Positions 7,876 through 15,981 of a stretch of DNA of 23,712 nucleotides are shown piece after piece. A program made the translations under genes and the position numbers. The notes below the pieces were generated by a model. It worked only from the letters and a program-made list of their open reading frames with translations, made no database searches and was not told where the DNA came from. The stretch's first letter is position 1; the number at the start of each line of letters is the position of its first letter. This DNA comes from JAAAOH01 sp046540795. GTDB lineage: Bacteria; Spirochaetota; Spirochaetia; DSM-27196; PWMO01. Where the stretch lies: positions 1-23,712 of the forward strand of contig JBKHEN010000029.1 in the NCBI GenBank assembly GCA_046540795.1, in the 5' to 3' direction.

Positions 7876-8970
7876 TTATTCCACGTAAAGTCGTACCAGC
7901 TTCTTCCCCGCCGCGTCGCGAAAGGGATTTGCCACGTTTTTCAGGAATGAGCGGTAGATGCGGCAGGCCCGGTAGTAGCCGGCCGGACCGCGGAAGGTGG
8001 AGCTCAGATCGCAGCGGTAGAGCTCGAGGAGCACGGGGAACAGCCGCGACTCCATGAGCCGGTTCGTCCGGTGAGCGGGCAACCGGTGAAGCGCGCCGGG
8101 ATACATGTGGTTTTCGACGAGCCAGCGGACGTCCGCGGTGACCTGCTGTGGAAAGCCGAGCCGCTCGAGGAAGCGTCGTGCGATGTCGGCCCCGATCTCT
8201 GCGTGGCCGTCGAAAACCTTCTCACGGGTGCGCTGCGCGACGGGCTTGCCCACGTCGTGGAACAAGAGCCCGAGGCCGAGGAGAAGATCCGAGGTCTTCC
8301 GGTAGCGCAGCGACTCCAGAGTATGCTCGAAGACGTTTCCTTCCGGGTGGTGCTCCTTGGAGTGTCCCACATCGTCCATCCGGGCCAGCTCCGGCCATAC
8401 CGCGGCAACAAACCCCGCATCGTGAAGAAGCCGAAACCCGCGCTCCGGGTTCCGCGCGCCCAACAGGTCGATGAGGAGCCTGCGCTGCTCGACGGGACCG
8501 ACCGTTTCGATCTCCTCCACGGCCGGAAGCTCGGCAACCGAGAACGGGTAGTCATACCGGGCCGCAAGAACGGCCGCCTCACAGAGCGTCTCTACTGCCG
8601 CCGAGTCGGCCCTGTAACGGGGGGACGCCGCCGACCGCAGCTCCCGATAGGCCTCGCTCGGATCCTTGAACGTCCCCCGCGCCGGGTCGTAGCGGAAATC
8701 CAGGATTGGGAAGTTCATGCGTCGAGGCGGTGACTCATCGTGAAGGCAGCGAAAATAGACGGCCCCTCGGCCCAAAGGGGCTGATGCATCCCAACCGTCG
8801 ATCCCCGGATACTCGAGCCGGTCTACCGTGCGCGCGAGCTCGATGAGGCCTCCTTCTATGGCGACGTAGAGGTTCTCCCCATGGGGGTATCGGAAATAGC
8901 GGTCTAGAGCCGAGAACGCGACCAGGTAGTACGTATGTTCCGAAGAATCGAGCTGCGCGAAGGAGTCCAT
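7876..8970 (-). CDS. HD-domain protein related to CCA-adding enzymes, degenerate nucleotidyltransferase head
   Basis: 364 residues from the ATG at 8970. An HD metal-binding domain is clear: HHPEGNVFEHTLESL near 207-221, FHDVGKP with His238-Asp239, GHAEIG with His256, and VENHM with His288. The HHPEGNVFEHT wording is that of HD domains in the tRNA nucleotidyltransferase/poly(A) polymerase family. Upstream, a segment at 86-112 (FPILDFRYDP...FKDPSEAYRELR) resembles the RRDFTINAL region of the same family. However, the catalytic GGxVRD and DxD signatures are absent. It may therefore be a phosphohydrolase with a relic head. A TTG at 9057 would add 29 residues, but it has no ribosome binding site, the added codons are unlike the gene, and it would swallow the promoter. 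The gene converges with thrC, 42 bases apart. Confidence 0.85.
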   Translation of the reverse strand: MDSFAQLDSSEHTYYLVAFSALDRYFRYPHGENLYVAIEGGLIELARTVDRLEYPGIDGWDASAPLGRGAVYFRCLHDESPPRRMNFPILDFRYDPARGTFKDPSEAYRELRSAASPRYRADSAAVETLCEAAVLAARYDYPFSVAELPAVEEIETVGPVEQRRLLIDLLGARNPERGFRLLHDAGFVAAVWPELARMDDVGHSKEHHPEGNVFEHTLESLRYRKTSDLLLGLGLLFHDVGKPVAQRTREKVFDGHAEIGADIARRFLERLGFPQQVTADVRWLVENHMYPGALHRLPAHRTNRLMESRLFPVLLELYRCDLSSTFRGPAGYYRACRIYRSFLKNVANPFRDAAGKKLVRLYVE

Positions 8971-8979
8971 ATCGCCTCG

Positions 8980-9009
8980 AAGATAACGGGCGGCGTGTGT
9001 CGGTGTCCA
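8980..9009 (-). promoter_or_regulatory. Predicted promoter of the HD-domain gene
   Basis: Minus strand: TGGACA (9009-9004; five of six consensus bases), an 18-base spacer, then TATCTT (8985-8980). The ATG at 8970 lies 10 bases after the -10 box, so the leader would be about 3 bases. This supports the shorter gene start. Confidence 0.5.
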
Positions 9010-9021
9010 CCGAAGAAGCTC

Positions 9022-9050
9022 TACCAACGTGGGGTGTTTTTCCGTAGAAT
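9022..9050 (+). promoter_or_regulatory. Possible hisA promoter
   Basis: A good -10 box TAGAAT (9045-9050), with only a poor -35 candidate (TACCAA, 9022-9027). The leader would be about 33 bases and include the hisA ribosome binding site GAGGGA. Confidence 0.35.
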
Positions 9051-9089
9051 GGCCCAAACATTCTGCGTGTTGCAGTGAGGGACCGAGCG

Positions 9090-9833
9090 ATGACGATCAT
9101 TCCGGCAGTCGATTTGCTGAGAGGGCAATGTGCGCGTCTTCACCAGGGTGATTACGAGGAAGCAACGTTCTACGACAGGGATCCGGTTTCGGTTGCTCGG
9201 GAATTCGAGCAAGCCGGAGTGAAGCGGATCCACATCGTCGATCTCGACGCCGCGCACGGGGACAAGGTCACCAACAGAAAACAGATCCGCAAGATCCGCA
9301 AGGCGGTCGGTTGCATAATCGAGCTCGGTGGCGGGGTCCGCAGCGACGATGATATCGAGGAGCTCCTCGATCTGGGAATCGATCGTCTCGTGCTCGGCAC
9401 GACGTTCGCGCGCAAGCCCCGGATTCTCGAAGGGTGGAGCGCTCACTACGGGGAGGTCTTCGTCGCCGGCATCGACGCCCGCGACGGGGTGGTCTATGTG
9501 TCGGGATGGGAACAGAAGACCCGCGTGGAGGACACGGAGCTCGCGCTGCAGGCCGCGGCGGTAGGCGCATCGAGTATCGTCTATACCAACATCGACCGGG
9601 ACGGCACCCTCTCGGGCCCCGACATCGAGCGTACGAACCTGATCGCGGAAACCTCCGGGCTTCCCGTGGTACTCTCCGGCGGGATAGGCTCCGAGAAGGA
9701 CGTACACACCGCCGTCGAAGGGGCTCATCCCGGCGTCCGAGGGATCATCGTTGGGAAGGCACTCTACGAGGGAGCCGTCGACCTTCGGTCTCTCGTCGAC
9801 AAATATCAAAGCGAGGAGCGGGCGGATTGGTAA
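9090..9833 (+). CDS. hisA: Phosphoribosylformimino-5-aminoimidazole carboxamide ribotide isomerase (HisA)
   Basis: 247 residues, the normal length. HisA catalyses the Amadori isomerisation of ProFAR to PRFAR in histidine synthesis. The TIM-barrel motifs are present: IIPAVDL with catalytic Asp8, HIVDLDAA, IELGGGVRS, AGIDARDG with Asp129, TNIDRDGTLSGPD and VLSGGIGS. ATG 9090 is chosen because GAGGGA lies seven bases upstream and it begins the family N-terminus. The stop overlaps the next start as TAATG, so it is coupled to the HisE gene. No other his genes are in the window, so the pathway is split over the chromosome. Confidence 0.96.
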   Translation: MTIIPAVDLLRGQCARLHQGDYEEATFYDRDPVSVAREFEQAGVKRIHIVDLDAAHGDKVTNRKQIRKIRKAVGCIIELGGGVRSDDDIEELLDLGIDRLVLGTTFARKPRILEGWSAHYGEVFVAGIDARDGVVYVSGWEQKTRVEDTELALQAAAVGASSIVYTNIDRDGTLSGPDIERTNLIAETSGLPVVLSGGIGSEKDVHTAVEGAHPGVRGIIVGKALYEGAVDLRSLVDKYQSEERADW

Positions 9834-10441
9834 TGCAACCCCTCGTTATGACCGACGAAGCGGGCACGGTAGTCGACGCCGCAATGACCGACGAGAAAGG
9901 GTACCGCAAGAGCCTGGAGCAGGGCGAGCTGTGGGTACGCAATGCGCAGACCCGTCGGCTTCTCCCGCACGGGAGTTCCTTCACATTGTTGTCCATCTAT
10001 GACGAAGGCGGATGGTACCGTGCCGTGGTGCGTGGACTACACGAGCGGAGCGCGCAGGGCAATGAGACGGAGAAGACGGCCGGGGCCACCGATCCGACCG
10101 AAAGCGGAGCCCCTCGGGCCGAGGCACGGGGCGTCTCCGGCGCGGCGGGTGAGAAGCAGGCCGGCGGGAAGGATGTGCTGGCCCGGCTCTACGAGGTGGT
10201 GCGGGATCGGCAACGTGAGATGCCGGAAGGTTCCTACACCACTCATCTCTTCGAGCGAGGGCTCGAGAAGATCCGAAAGAAGACCGGCGAGGAAGCCGTC
10301 GAGCTCCTCCTTGCGCGGGATCGTGAGGATATGGTCGCCGAATCGGCGGATCTATTGTACCATCTGCTCGTGTTGCTCCGCGGAGCGGATATCGAGGTGC
10401 AAGAGGTGCTCGCGGAACTCGATCGGCGCCTCTCGAAGTGA
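9833..10441 (+). CDS. hisE: Phosphoribosyl-ATP pyrophosphatase (HisE) with degenerate HisI-like N-terminal domain
   Basis: 202 residues. The C-terminal part (about 113-202) is a complete HisE domain, which hydrolyses PR-ATP to PR-AMP: it has PEGSYTTHL, KKTGEEAVEL and ESADLLYHLLVLL. Residues 1-68 align by eye with HisI (PR-AMP cyclohydrolase), in the order TVVDAAMTDEKGYRKSLEQG, then ELWVRNAQTRR, then TLLSIY. The HisI catalytic and metal site is lost, however: there is no SGN, no DCDxD and no cysteine. A polar linker rich in Gly, Ala, Glu and Thr (70-112) joins the two domains. The likely reading is an ancestral HisIE in which the cyclohydrolase has decayed or taken a structural role, with a working HisI elsewhere in the genome. 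The start overlaps the hisA stop by one base. Confidence 0.88.
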   Translation: MQPLVMTDEAGTVVDAAMTDEKGYRKSLEQGELWVRNAQTRRLLPHGSSFTLLSIYDEGGWYRAVVRGLHERSAQGNETEKTAGATDPTESGAPRAEARGVSGAAGEKQAGGKDVLARLYEVVRDRQREMPEGSYTTHLFERGLEKIRKKTGEEAVELLLARDREDMVAESADLLYHLLVLLRGADIEVQEVLAELDRRLSK

Positions 10442-10498
10442 GAGCGCGGCGAAGGGGTTGTGACGGTAAGGTGAGGGCTCGGCTGGTGGGGCTGCGCC

Positions 10499-10528
10499 TT
10501 TTCCTCCGCCCCGACGATCAATTAGAAT
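10499..10528 (+). promoter_or_regulatory. Possible tkt promoter
   Basis: TTTTCC (10499-10504), an 18-base spacer and TAGAAT (10523-10528). It lies in the 141-base gap between hisE and tkt. The same -10 hexamer is seen before hisA. The rest of the gap shows no clear terminator or riboswitch. Confidence 0.3.
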
Positions 10529-10582
10529 CTGGGAAGTATTTCGCATCATGTATACAGACACACGAACTGGAGGATTACTGGA

Positions 10583-12556
10583 ATGAACAAAGAGGCACTC
10601 GAAGCCACTGCATTGTCGGTACGCTCACTCTCGATGGACGCAGTGCAGGCGGCCAACTCCGGACATCCCGGTTTGCCCTTGGGACTCGCGGAGCTCGGTG
10701 CCGTGTTGTACGGCGCCGCGATGAATCACTATCCCGGTGATCCCTCGTGGCCGAATCGGGATCGATTCGTGCTCTCGGCGGGTCACGGATCCATGCTGTT
10801 GTATTCCCTGCTGCATCTTTCCGGTTACAAGGTCGGCCTGGACGACCTCAAGCAGTTCCGGCAGGTGGGATCCATTACCCCGGGGCATCCGGAATACGGG
10901 GAGACTGAGGGAGTAGAAACCACCACCGGTCCCCTCGGCCAGGGTATATCCAATGCGGTAGGCATGGCCCTCGCGGAGGCGAAGCTGGCGTCCGTGTTCA
11001 ATACTGATACGCACAAGGTCGTGGATCACTACACCTACGTCATCGCGAGCGACGGGGACATGATGGAGGGCGTCGCCTCGGAGGCCTGCTCTCTTGCGGG
11101 TCATCTGGCCCTCGGCAAGCTCATTGTGTTTTACGACGATAACCACATCAGCATAGAAGGCGACACGGCACTGGCCTTCAGCGAGGACGTGGAGCGCCGT
11201 TTTCAGGCGTATGGCTGGCAGACCATGAGCGGAGATGCCTACGACATCGACGGCATTATCTCCATGATCGAGAAAGCCAAGGGCGACACGGAGCGCCCCA
11301 CGCTGATCCGCCTGCGCTCGGTCATCGGCAAGGGATCGCCGAACAAGGCGGGTACCGCCGCCGTCCACGGCGCAGCCCTCGGGGAAGACGAGGTTGCCGC
11401 CTCCAAACGGGAGCTCGGCCTCGACGAGAAGAAGCAGTTCTTCATTGACCCGAGAGCTACGGAGCACTTCGAGAAACGCCGGGGAGAGCTGCGCAAGCAG
11501 TACGAGGCCTGGCAGGCCGCCTTCGACGATTGGGCGGCGGAGAACCCGGAGCTGAAGAAGGAATGGGACCGCTATTTCGATCGTTCGGCGCCGGATGTGG
11601 ACGCACTCGAGTTGCCGGCGTTCGAGAAGGGGGAGAAGGTCGCAACTCGCAAGGCAAGCGGGAAGATCCTGCAGGCGCTGGCCAAGGCCGTTCCGAACCT
11701 GATTGGAGGATCGGCGGACCTTGCCCCGTCGAACAACTCAACCCTCGAGGACTGGGGTCACTTCTCCGCCGAGGATCGGCTCGGCCGAACGCTCCACTTC
11801 GGCGTGCGCGAGCACGCGATGGGGGCCATAGCAAGCGGTATTTATCTTCACGGCGGGTTCCGTCCCTACGCGGCGACGTTCATGGTGTTCTCGGACTACA
11901 TGCGGGGTTCCATGCGTCTTGCGGCCCTGATGGGAATCCCGGTGATCTATGTCATGACTCATGACTCGATCTACGTGGGAGAAGACGGCCCGACCCACGA
12001 GCCGGTTGAGCACTACGCGGCGCTCCGAGCTATCCCGAACATGGCCTTCTTCCGTCCGGGAGACGCGGAGGAGACTGCGGAGGCCTGGCGGGCCGCCCTC
12101 GAGCGCACCGACGGACCGACGGTCCTCGCCCTCACCAGGCAGGGCCTGCCGGTATACGAGAAGGCCGACCCGAAATGGCGTGAGAACTACCGTCGCGGCG
12201 GCTACATCGTGCGGGACACCGAGGGAACACCGGATGTGGTGGTCGTTGCCACCGGCTCCGAGGTCTCCCTTGCCCTCGATGCCGCCGAGAAGTCGAGCCG
12301 CAAGGTTCGAGTGGTGTCGGTGCTCGACCGTGAGCGGTTCGAAGCTCAGAAGGAATCGTTCCGCTCCTCGATGATTCCACAAGGTGTCCGCACCGTCGTT
12401 ACCGAGGTCGGCGTCCTGCAGGGCTGGGAAGGCTACGTACAGTCCAAGGACGATCTCTTCGGGCTCAACCGCTTCGGCGCCTCCGGAAAGGGAGCCGAAG
12501 TCGCACGGCATCTCGGCTTCACCGCCGAGGCGCTTGCCTCACTGATCGATCGCTGA
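10583..12556 (+). CDS. tkt: Transketolase
   Basis: 657 residues, close to 663 in E. coli. It moves two-carbon ketol units between sugar phosphates in the nonoxidative pentose phosphate pathway, using thiamine diphosphate and a divalent metal. Visible motifs are SGHPGLPLG with His28, the TPP motif starting SDGDMMEG (Asp157) and ending YDDNHISIEG, the catalytic Glu410 in VREHAMGAI, and GEDGPTHEPVEHYAALRAIPN split across the pyrimidine domain. GGAGG lies nine bases before the ATG. A strong terminator follows, so tkt is a single-gene unit or the end of one. The supply of ribose-5-phosphate would serve histidine synthesis, whose genes lie just upstream, but the gap argues against one operon. Confidence 0.97.
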   Translation: MNKEALEATALSVRSLSMDAVQAANSGHPGLPLGLAELGAVLYGAAMNHYPGDPSWPNRDRFVLSAGHGSMLLYSLLHLSGYKVGLDDLKQFRQVGSITPGHPEYGETEGVETTTGPLGQGISNAVGMALAEAKLASVFNTDTHKVVDHYTYVIASDGDMMEGVASEACSLAGHLALGKLIVFYDDNHISIEGDTALAFSEDVERRFQAYGWQTMSGDAYDIDGIISMIEKAKGDTERPTLIRLRSVIGKGSPNKAGTAAVHGAALGEDEVAASKRELGLDEKKQFFIDPRATEHFEKRRGELRKQYEAWQAAFDDWAAENPELKKEWDRYFDRSAPDVDALELPAFEKGEKVATRKASGKILQALAKAVPNLIGGSADLAPSNNSTLEDWGHFSAEDRLGRTLHFGVREHAMGAIASGIYLHGGFRPYAATFMVFSDYMRGSMRLAALMGIPVIYVMTHDSIYVGEDGPTHEPVEHYAALRAIPNMAFFRPGDAEETAEAWRAALERTDGPTVLALTRQGLPVYEKADPKWRENYRRGGYIVRDTEGTPDVVVVATGSEVSLALDAAEKSSRKVRVVSVLDRERFEAQKESFRSSMIPQGVRTVVTEVGVLQGWEGYVQSKDDLFGLNRFGASGKGAEVARHLGFTAEALASLIDR

Positions 12557-12599
12557 CGCGAAGCCGAGGCGATTTCGGTACGCTGATACATGCGGGCGG

Positions 12600-12638
12600 G
12601 CCCCGCCGGTACCCGTGCCGGGTGCGGCGGGGCTTTTT
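12600..12638 (+). terminator. Intrinsic terminator of tkt
   Basis: GCCCCGCC (12600-12607) pairs with GGCGGGGC (12626-12633), with an inner ACCCG/CGGGT stem (12611-12615 and 12619-12623), followed by TTTTT. On the other strand there is no T-tract, so it works only for tkt. Its last bases overlap the stop codon of the convergent gene. Confidence 0.9.
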
Positions 12639-14484
12639 AGTACCGGAGGACTATCTCGCCTTCGGTGGAATTGTCGGTGTACTTGATCATCAAGGTTTCG
12701 CTGTCGTCGTTGTAGTGACGCCCGCGCGAATAGGCTTCGAAGGACGGATCATTCCGCCACGTCTGACCGAAGAGCTCCATTTCGGAGAACTCCGGAATAC
12801 CCTGCATGAGGACATAGTGAGTCCGATTGCGCGGATACCGAAGGGCAAACCGATACTCGTCTTCCTCGATCTCGATGTCGGTGAAATCGGCAGCGGTCAA
12901 GATCCAGCTGCCGGGATCGAGTTCTTCGGCCAGGGAAATCCGGCGGGGATAGGCAGGGTTGTCGTTGAGAAGCTCATACAGCTCCTCGGGCGGCACGTTG
13001 CCTTCGGCACCTTCGAGCTCGCCGTTGCCCACGTGCAGCACTTCCGGGACGAAGCCGGCGTCGTCGGCCAGTCCGAGGGCTGAGGCCACCAGATTGCGTC
13101 CTGCCGATACGAGCCGTTGGTCTTGCCGTTGCTCTCCGACCGACTCGAGGACCCGCCCGGCCTGAACGGAAAGCGCGACGTCCACCCTGCCCGGAGACCT
13201 CTCCAAGAAGATACCGTCATCATCCTCGACCCGGTAGAGCGCAGGCACTATCTTCGCATCCACCACCTGCCCGAGGCGCGCGAAGGCCTCGTCGAGCTCC
13301 TCGGTGGGCTGATCGCTTCGGTAAGAGGCGGCGGCCATGCCTACCGCCTGGGGCATATCGGCATCCTGATAGTCCACGGTGGCCACGAAATCGATCAACT
13401 CTTCATAGAGCTCCTCCGAACCGCGGTCGACCGCGAAGGCAGGGAGGTTCCGGGTTCTGAAGAGGTCGAGATCCTCTTCCTCGATGTCGGTAAGGAGCTC
13501 CTGTGTCTTCGCCCGGTCTTCCTCGAGAAACCGCTCCCGAATCTCGCGCAGGTTTCCGAGGTACGGTGCCGACAGCAGGGAAATCGAGTCGGGATGCTCG
13601 TCGGCGGCCCGACGCATGTCGGTGAAGACCGAATCATAGTCGTCCCGTTGCCAGGCTTCGGCGAGGGTCGCAATCAGGGCCTTTTCGGTGAATACCGCCG
13701 ATCCTTCACGGGTGTCCCACGTGCCGTCGCCGCCGTTGAACCGGGATTCGGTCCAGCCCCTGTAGGCGTCATCGATGTACTCCGAGAGAGTTTCCTCGTA
13801 TTCCTCGTCGTCGATCCGGTGACTGTCATCGTCCTCGGCGAAGTAGGTTTCGAATACGTCGGGCCCGTCACCTTCCGCCGGGCGATAGCGCACGGTGTTG
13901 GTAACGTGTGTTCCGGGGAGGGTCAAGGTGCCGGCGTCGGTATCGACGGACGCCTGCGGAGGGGGAGCGAAATTGTAGGTAGCCGATTCATAGCGAACCG
14001 GGTAGATTCCCGATACGCGGGCTTCCGCAAAGCGTGCGCCGTCGGCGGCGGAGACGGGGATGGCTACGGACGAGGCCGGAAGGAGGCGTTCGGGAATGTC
14101 TGCACGCACCTGCAGCTCGGTGTCCTTCTCTCCGGCAAGCTCGAAGAGCAGGACGACCTCCTCCTCGAACGAAACTCGATATCCCCGTTCTTCCACGGCA
14201 TACGAGCGGGGTGCGAGGTCCATGCTCCCCCCGTCTTCCCGGGTGATACTCAGGGGCTCTTCCTTGCTGAAGGCGAAATCCAGTCCCCGGTACGATACGC
14301 GTATGGACGCGACCGTACTACTCTCCCGCTCCACGGTGGGAGTCATACGTCCCGAAACCGTCAGCCCGTCGGTGGATTCGAAAAAGCTCTGCCCGTCCGA
14401 AAATTGCAGGTACAGCAACAGCAGTATTATCCCCGCATAGACTACGGGGATGACTACGAACGCGCCCCGGAACCGTTTTTTCAT
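12637..14484 (-). CDS. Membrane-anchored acidic protein, function unknown
   Basis: 615 residues; I do not recognise the family. A basic start (MKKRFRG) and one hydrophobic segment at about 8-28 anchor it, with the rest predicted to be periplasmic. Residues 35-205 are beta-rich. About 215-260 are extremely acidic (runs of Asp and Glu around EDDDSHRIDDEEYEE). About 270-500 look mainly helical, and the last 90 residues are again beta-like. The whole protein is very acidic, as seen in secreted proteins of salt-adapted bacteria. The ATG at 14484 sits 10 bases after a near-consensus -10 box with no Shine-Dalgarno, so a leaderless mRNA is expected. It is divergent from the TPR lipoprotein gene, which may share regulation, and converges with tkt. 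Confidence 0.82.
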   Translation of the reverse strand: MKKRFRGAFVVIPVVYAGIILLLLYLQFSDGQSFFESTDGLTVSGRMTPTVERESSTVASIRVSYRGLDFAFSKEEPLSITREDGGSMDLAPRSYAVEERGYRVSFEEEVVLLFELAGEKDTELQVRADIPERLLPASSVAIPVSAADGARFAEARVSGIYPVRYESATYNFAPPPQASVDTDAGTLTLPGTHVTNTVRYRPAEGDGPDVFETYFAEDDDSHRIDDEEYEETLSEYIDDAYRGWTESRFNGGDGTWDTREGSAVFTEKALIATLAEAWQRDDYDSVFTDMRRAADEHPDSISLLSAPYLGNLREIRERFLEEDRAKTQELLTDIEEEDLDLFRTRNLPAFAVDRGSEELYEELIDFVATVDYQDADMPQAVGMAAASYRSDQPTEELDEAFARLGQVVDAKIVPALYRVEDDDGIFLERSPGRVDVALSVQAGRVLESVGEQRQDQRLVSAGRNLVASALGLADDAGFVPEVLHVGNGELEGAEGNVPPEELYELLNDNPAYPRRISLAEELDPGSWILTAADFTDIEIEEDEYRFALRYPRNRTHYVLMQGIPEFSEMELFGQTWRNDPSFEAYSRGRHYNDDSETLMIKYTDNSTEGEIVLRY

Positions 14485-14493
14485 TATGGGCGG

Positions 14494-14522
14494 ATTGTAG
14501 CAGCAGACCGGTGTCCTTGCAA
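14494..14522 (-). promoter_or_regulatory. Promoter of the acidic membrane-anchored protein gene
   Basis: Minus strand: TTGCAA (14522-14517), a 17-base spacer and TACAAT (14499-14494). The ATG is 10 bases after the -10 box. This is one of the best promoter matches in the window, and its -35 hexamer is identical to the one at 38-43. Confidence 0.6.
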
Positions 14523-14536
14523 GAATTCGCTGATCC

Positions 14537-14566
14537 TTGCCAAAGGTGGAAGCGTATCGCTATTAT
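14537..14566 (+). promoter_or_regulatory. Promoter of the TPR lipoprotein operon
   Basis: TTGCCA (14537-14542), an 18-base spacer and TATTAT (14561-14566). The leader would be only about 8 bases before the ATG at 14581, too short for a normal ribosome binding site. It lies back to back with the minus-strand promoter, with 14 bases between the two -35 boxes. Confidence 0.55.
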
Positions 14567-14580
14567 GTCGGAACGTACCT

Positions 14581-15978
14581 ATGAATGCACTATTTCGTTC
14601 GACGCTTCTTCTCGCTATCGTTGCTGTTCTGTTCTCCGCGTGTGCCGGCCTCCCGGAACGAGAGCCCGAGGCACCTCCGGAGGAAGAGGCGGAGCCGGAA
14701 GCGGAGCCCGAGCTCGAAGCCTACGAGAGCATCAGCCTCGCGGTGACCGCCGGGGACCCGGAAAGCGCCATTGCCGCGTATGAGCAGGCGCGACTCGAGG
14801 ATCCCGATCGTCCGGAGACATTGCTGTTGCTTGCAACGCTGAATATGTCGGCCGATCGCCTCGACGAGGCGGACGCGGTGCTCGACGACGTCCTCGCGGA
14901 GCATCCGGATGATCCGGACGCGCTTTATCAGAAGGCCCTGCTTGCCGGGGCCAATGAAGACGATGAGGAGCAACAACGGCTCCTCGAGCGTGCCATAGAG
15001 CAGGATGAGAACCACGGCCCGGCCCACGCAGCTCTCGGGGAGCTGTATCTGGAGCGGGAGGACTACGAGCACGCCCGAGAAGCGTTCGAGCAGGGGCTCG
15101 AGGCCGAGGAGGACAACTTCGTGGCGCTCGTGGGGCTCGGTAACGTGTACCTGCGGACCGATGAGCCGGAGCAGGCCGAAGAGGTGCTCACGCGGGCGAT
15201 CGACGAGGAGCCGGAGTACCCCTTTGCCTACGTCGACCGCAGCCGGGCGCGCGTTGCGGAGCACGAGGTCGAAGGGGCGGAGGAGGATCTTACTCGGGCT
15301 ATCGAACTGGAGCCGGAGTACGGATGGAACTACTTCGACCGCGGGCGCCTTCGGGTAGAGCTCGGCAAGCTCGAGGAGGCAGAAGACGACTTCACCGAGA
15401 GCATGGAGTTGATGCCGGACATGTTTATGGCCTACGTGGAGCGCGGGCGCGTTCGTGACAGCCTCGGCGACAGATCCGGTGCCTACGAGGACTATCGGAG
15501 GGCTCTGGAGCTGCGACCGGATTATCACCCGGGATACGCGCCGCTCGGTATGTACGCCTACATGGAGGAGGACTACGAGCGGGCGGCGGAGACGTTTCGG
15601 AAGGCCTACGATCATGACCCGGAACAACACAGCTATCCGTTGCTTGCGGCACTTTCGTGGAAGGAAGCCGGTCGTGACGCGGAGGCCCGTGATTACCTGG
15701 AGTCGGTCCTCTCGGAGATCCCGCGTGACAGCCTGCACTACGACATGGCCCGCTACTATATCACGCCCCAAGGCGATGGCTTGCTCCTGCAGAAAATCGA
15801 ACGGAGCGAGGACGACGTGGAAAAGATCCAATTGCTTTTCCATCTCGGCGCTTCCTATGAGCTCGAAGGCCGGACGCGGCTGGCGCAACAGATGTATGTG
15901 GAAGTCGAAGATCAGGAAGGTCCGGCGGTAATCGAGAAACGTCTGGCCGCCAGGAAACTCGGGACCGACGATGAGTAA
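14581..15978 (+). CDS. TPR-repeat lipoprotein
   Basis: 465 residues. A signal peptide ends in the lipobox LFSAC with Cys21 as the lipidated residue, so the protein is anchored on the periplasmic side of a membrane. An acidic Glu/Pro linker (26-46) follows, then roughly ten tetratricopeptide repeats from about 48 to 380, of the W/Y-x-x-G...A-x-x-x-(Y/F) type; examples are around 148-180, 182-212, 216-245, 250-280 and 284-314. The last 80 residues are a less regular helical tail. TPR arrays hold protein complexes together, often in cell-envelope assembly. The partner is unknown. The open frame extends far upstream, but that part is antisense to the neighbouring gene, and the lipoprotein signal fixes the start here. 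It is followed after three bases by the DHH gene. Confidence 0.9.
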   Translation: MNALFRSTLLLAIVAVLFSACAGLPEREPEAPPEEEAEPEAEPELEAYESISLAVTAGDPESAIAAYEQARLEDPDRPETLLLLATLNMSADRLDEADAVLDDVLAEHPDDPDALYQKALLAGANEDDEEQQRLLERAIEQDENHGPAHAALGELYLEREDYEHAREAFEQGLEAEEDNFVALVGLGNVYLRTDEPEQAEEVLTRAIDEEPEYPFAYVDRSRARVAEHEVEGAEEDLTRAIELEPEYGWNYFDRGRLRVELGKLEEAEDDFTESMELMPDMFMAYVERGRVRDSLGDRSGAYEDYRRALELRPDYHPGYAPLGMYAYMEEDYERAAETFRKAYDHDPEQHSYPLLAALSWKEAGRDAEARDYLESVLSEIPRDSLHYDMARYYITPQGDGLLLQKIERSEDDVEKIQLLFHLGASYELEGRTRLAQQMYVEVEDQEGPAVIEKRLAARKLGTDDE

Positions 15979-15981
15979 TCA

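Noticed and set aside
8971..9057. Extended TTG start for the HD protein
   Set aside because: There is no ribosome binding site, the codon choice is unlike the gene, and the stretch holds the -10/-35 boxes of this gene and the -10 box of hisA.
10442..10582. Possible riboswitch or terminator between hisE and tkt
   Set aside because: No stem followed by a T-run and no conserved aptamer pattern could be recognised.
13117..14580. Upstream extension of the TPR lipoprotein frame
   Set aside because: It is antisense to the acidic membrane protein gene. The lipoprotein signal peptide and the promoter at 14537-14566 fix the start at 14581.
14590..15888. Long minus-strand open frame opposite the TPR lipoprotein
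   Set aside because: It mirrors the TPR-coding strand; no start signal, motif or own promoter was seen.
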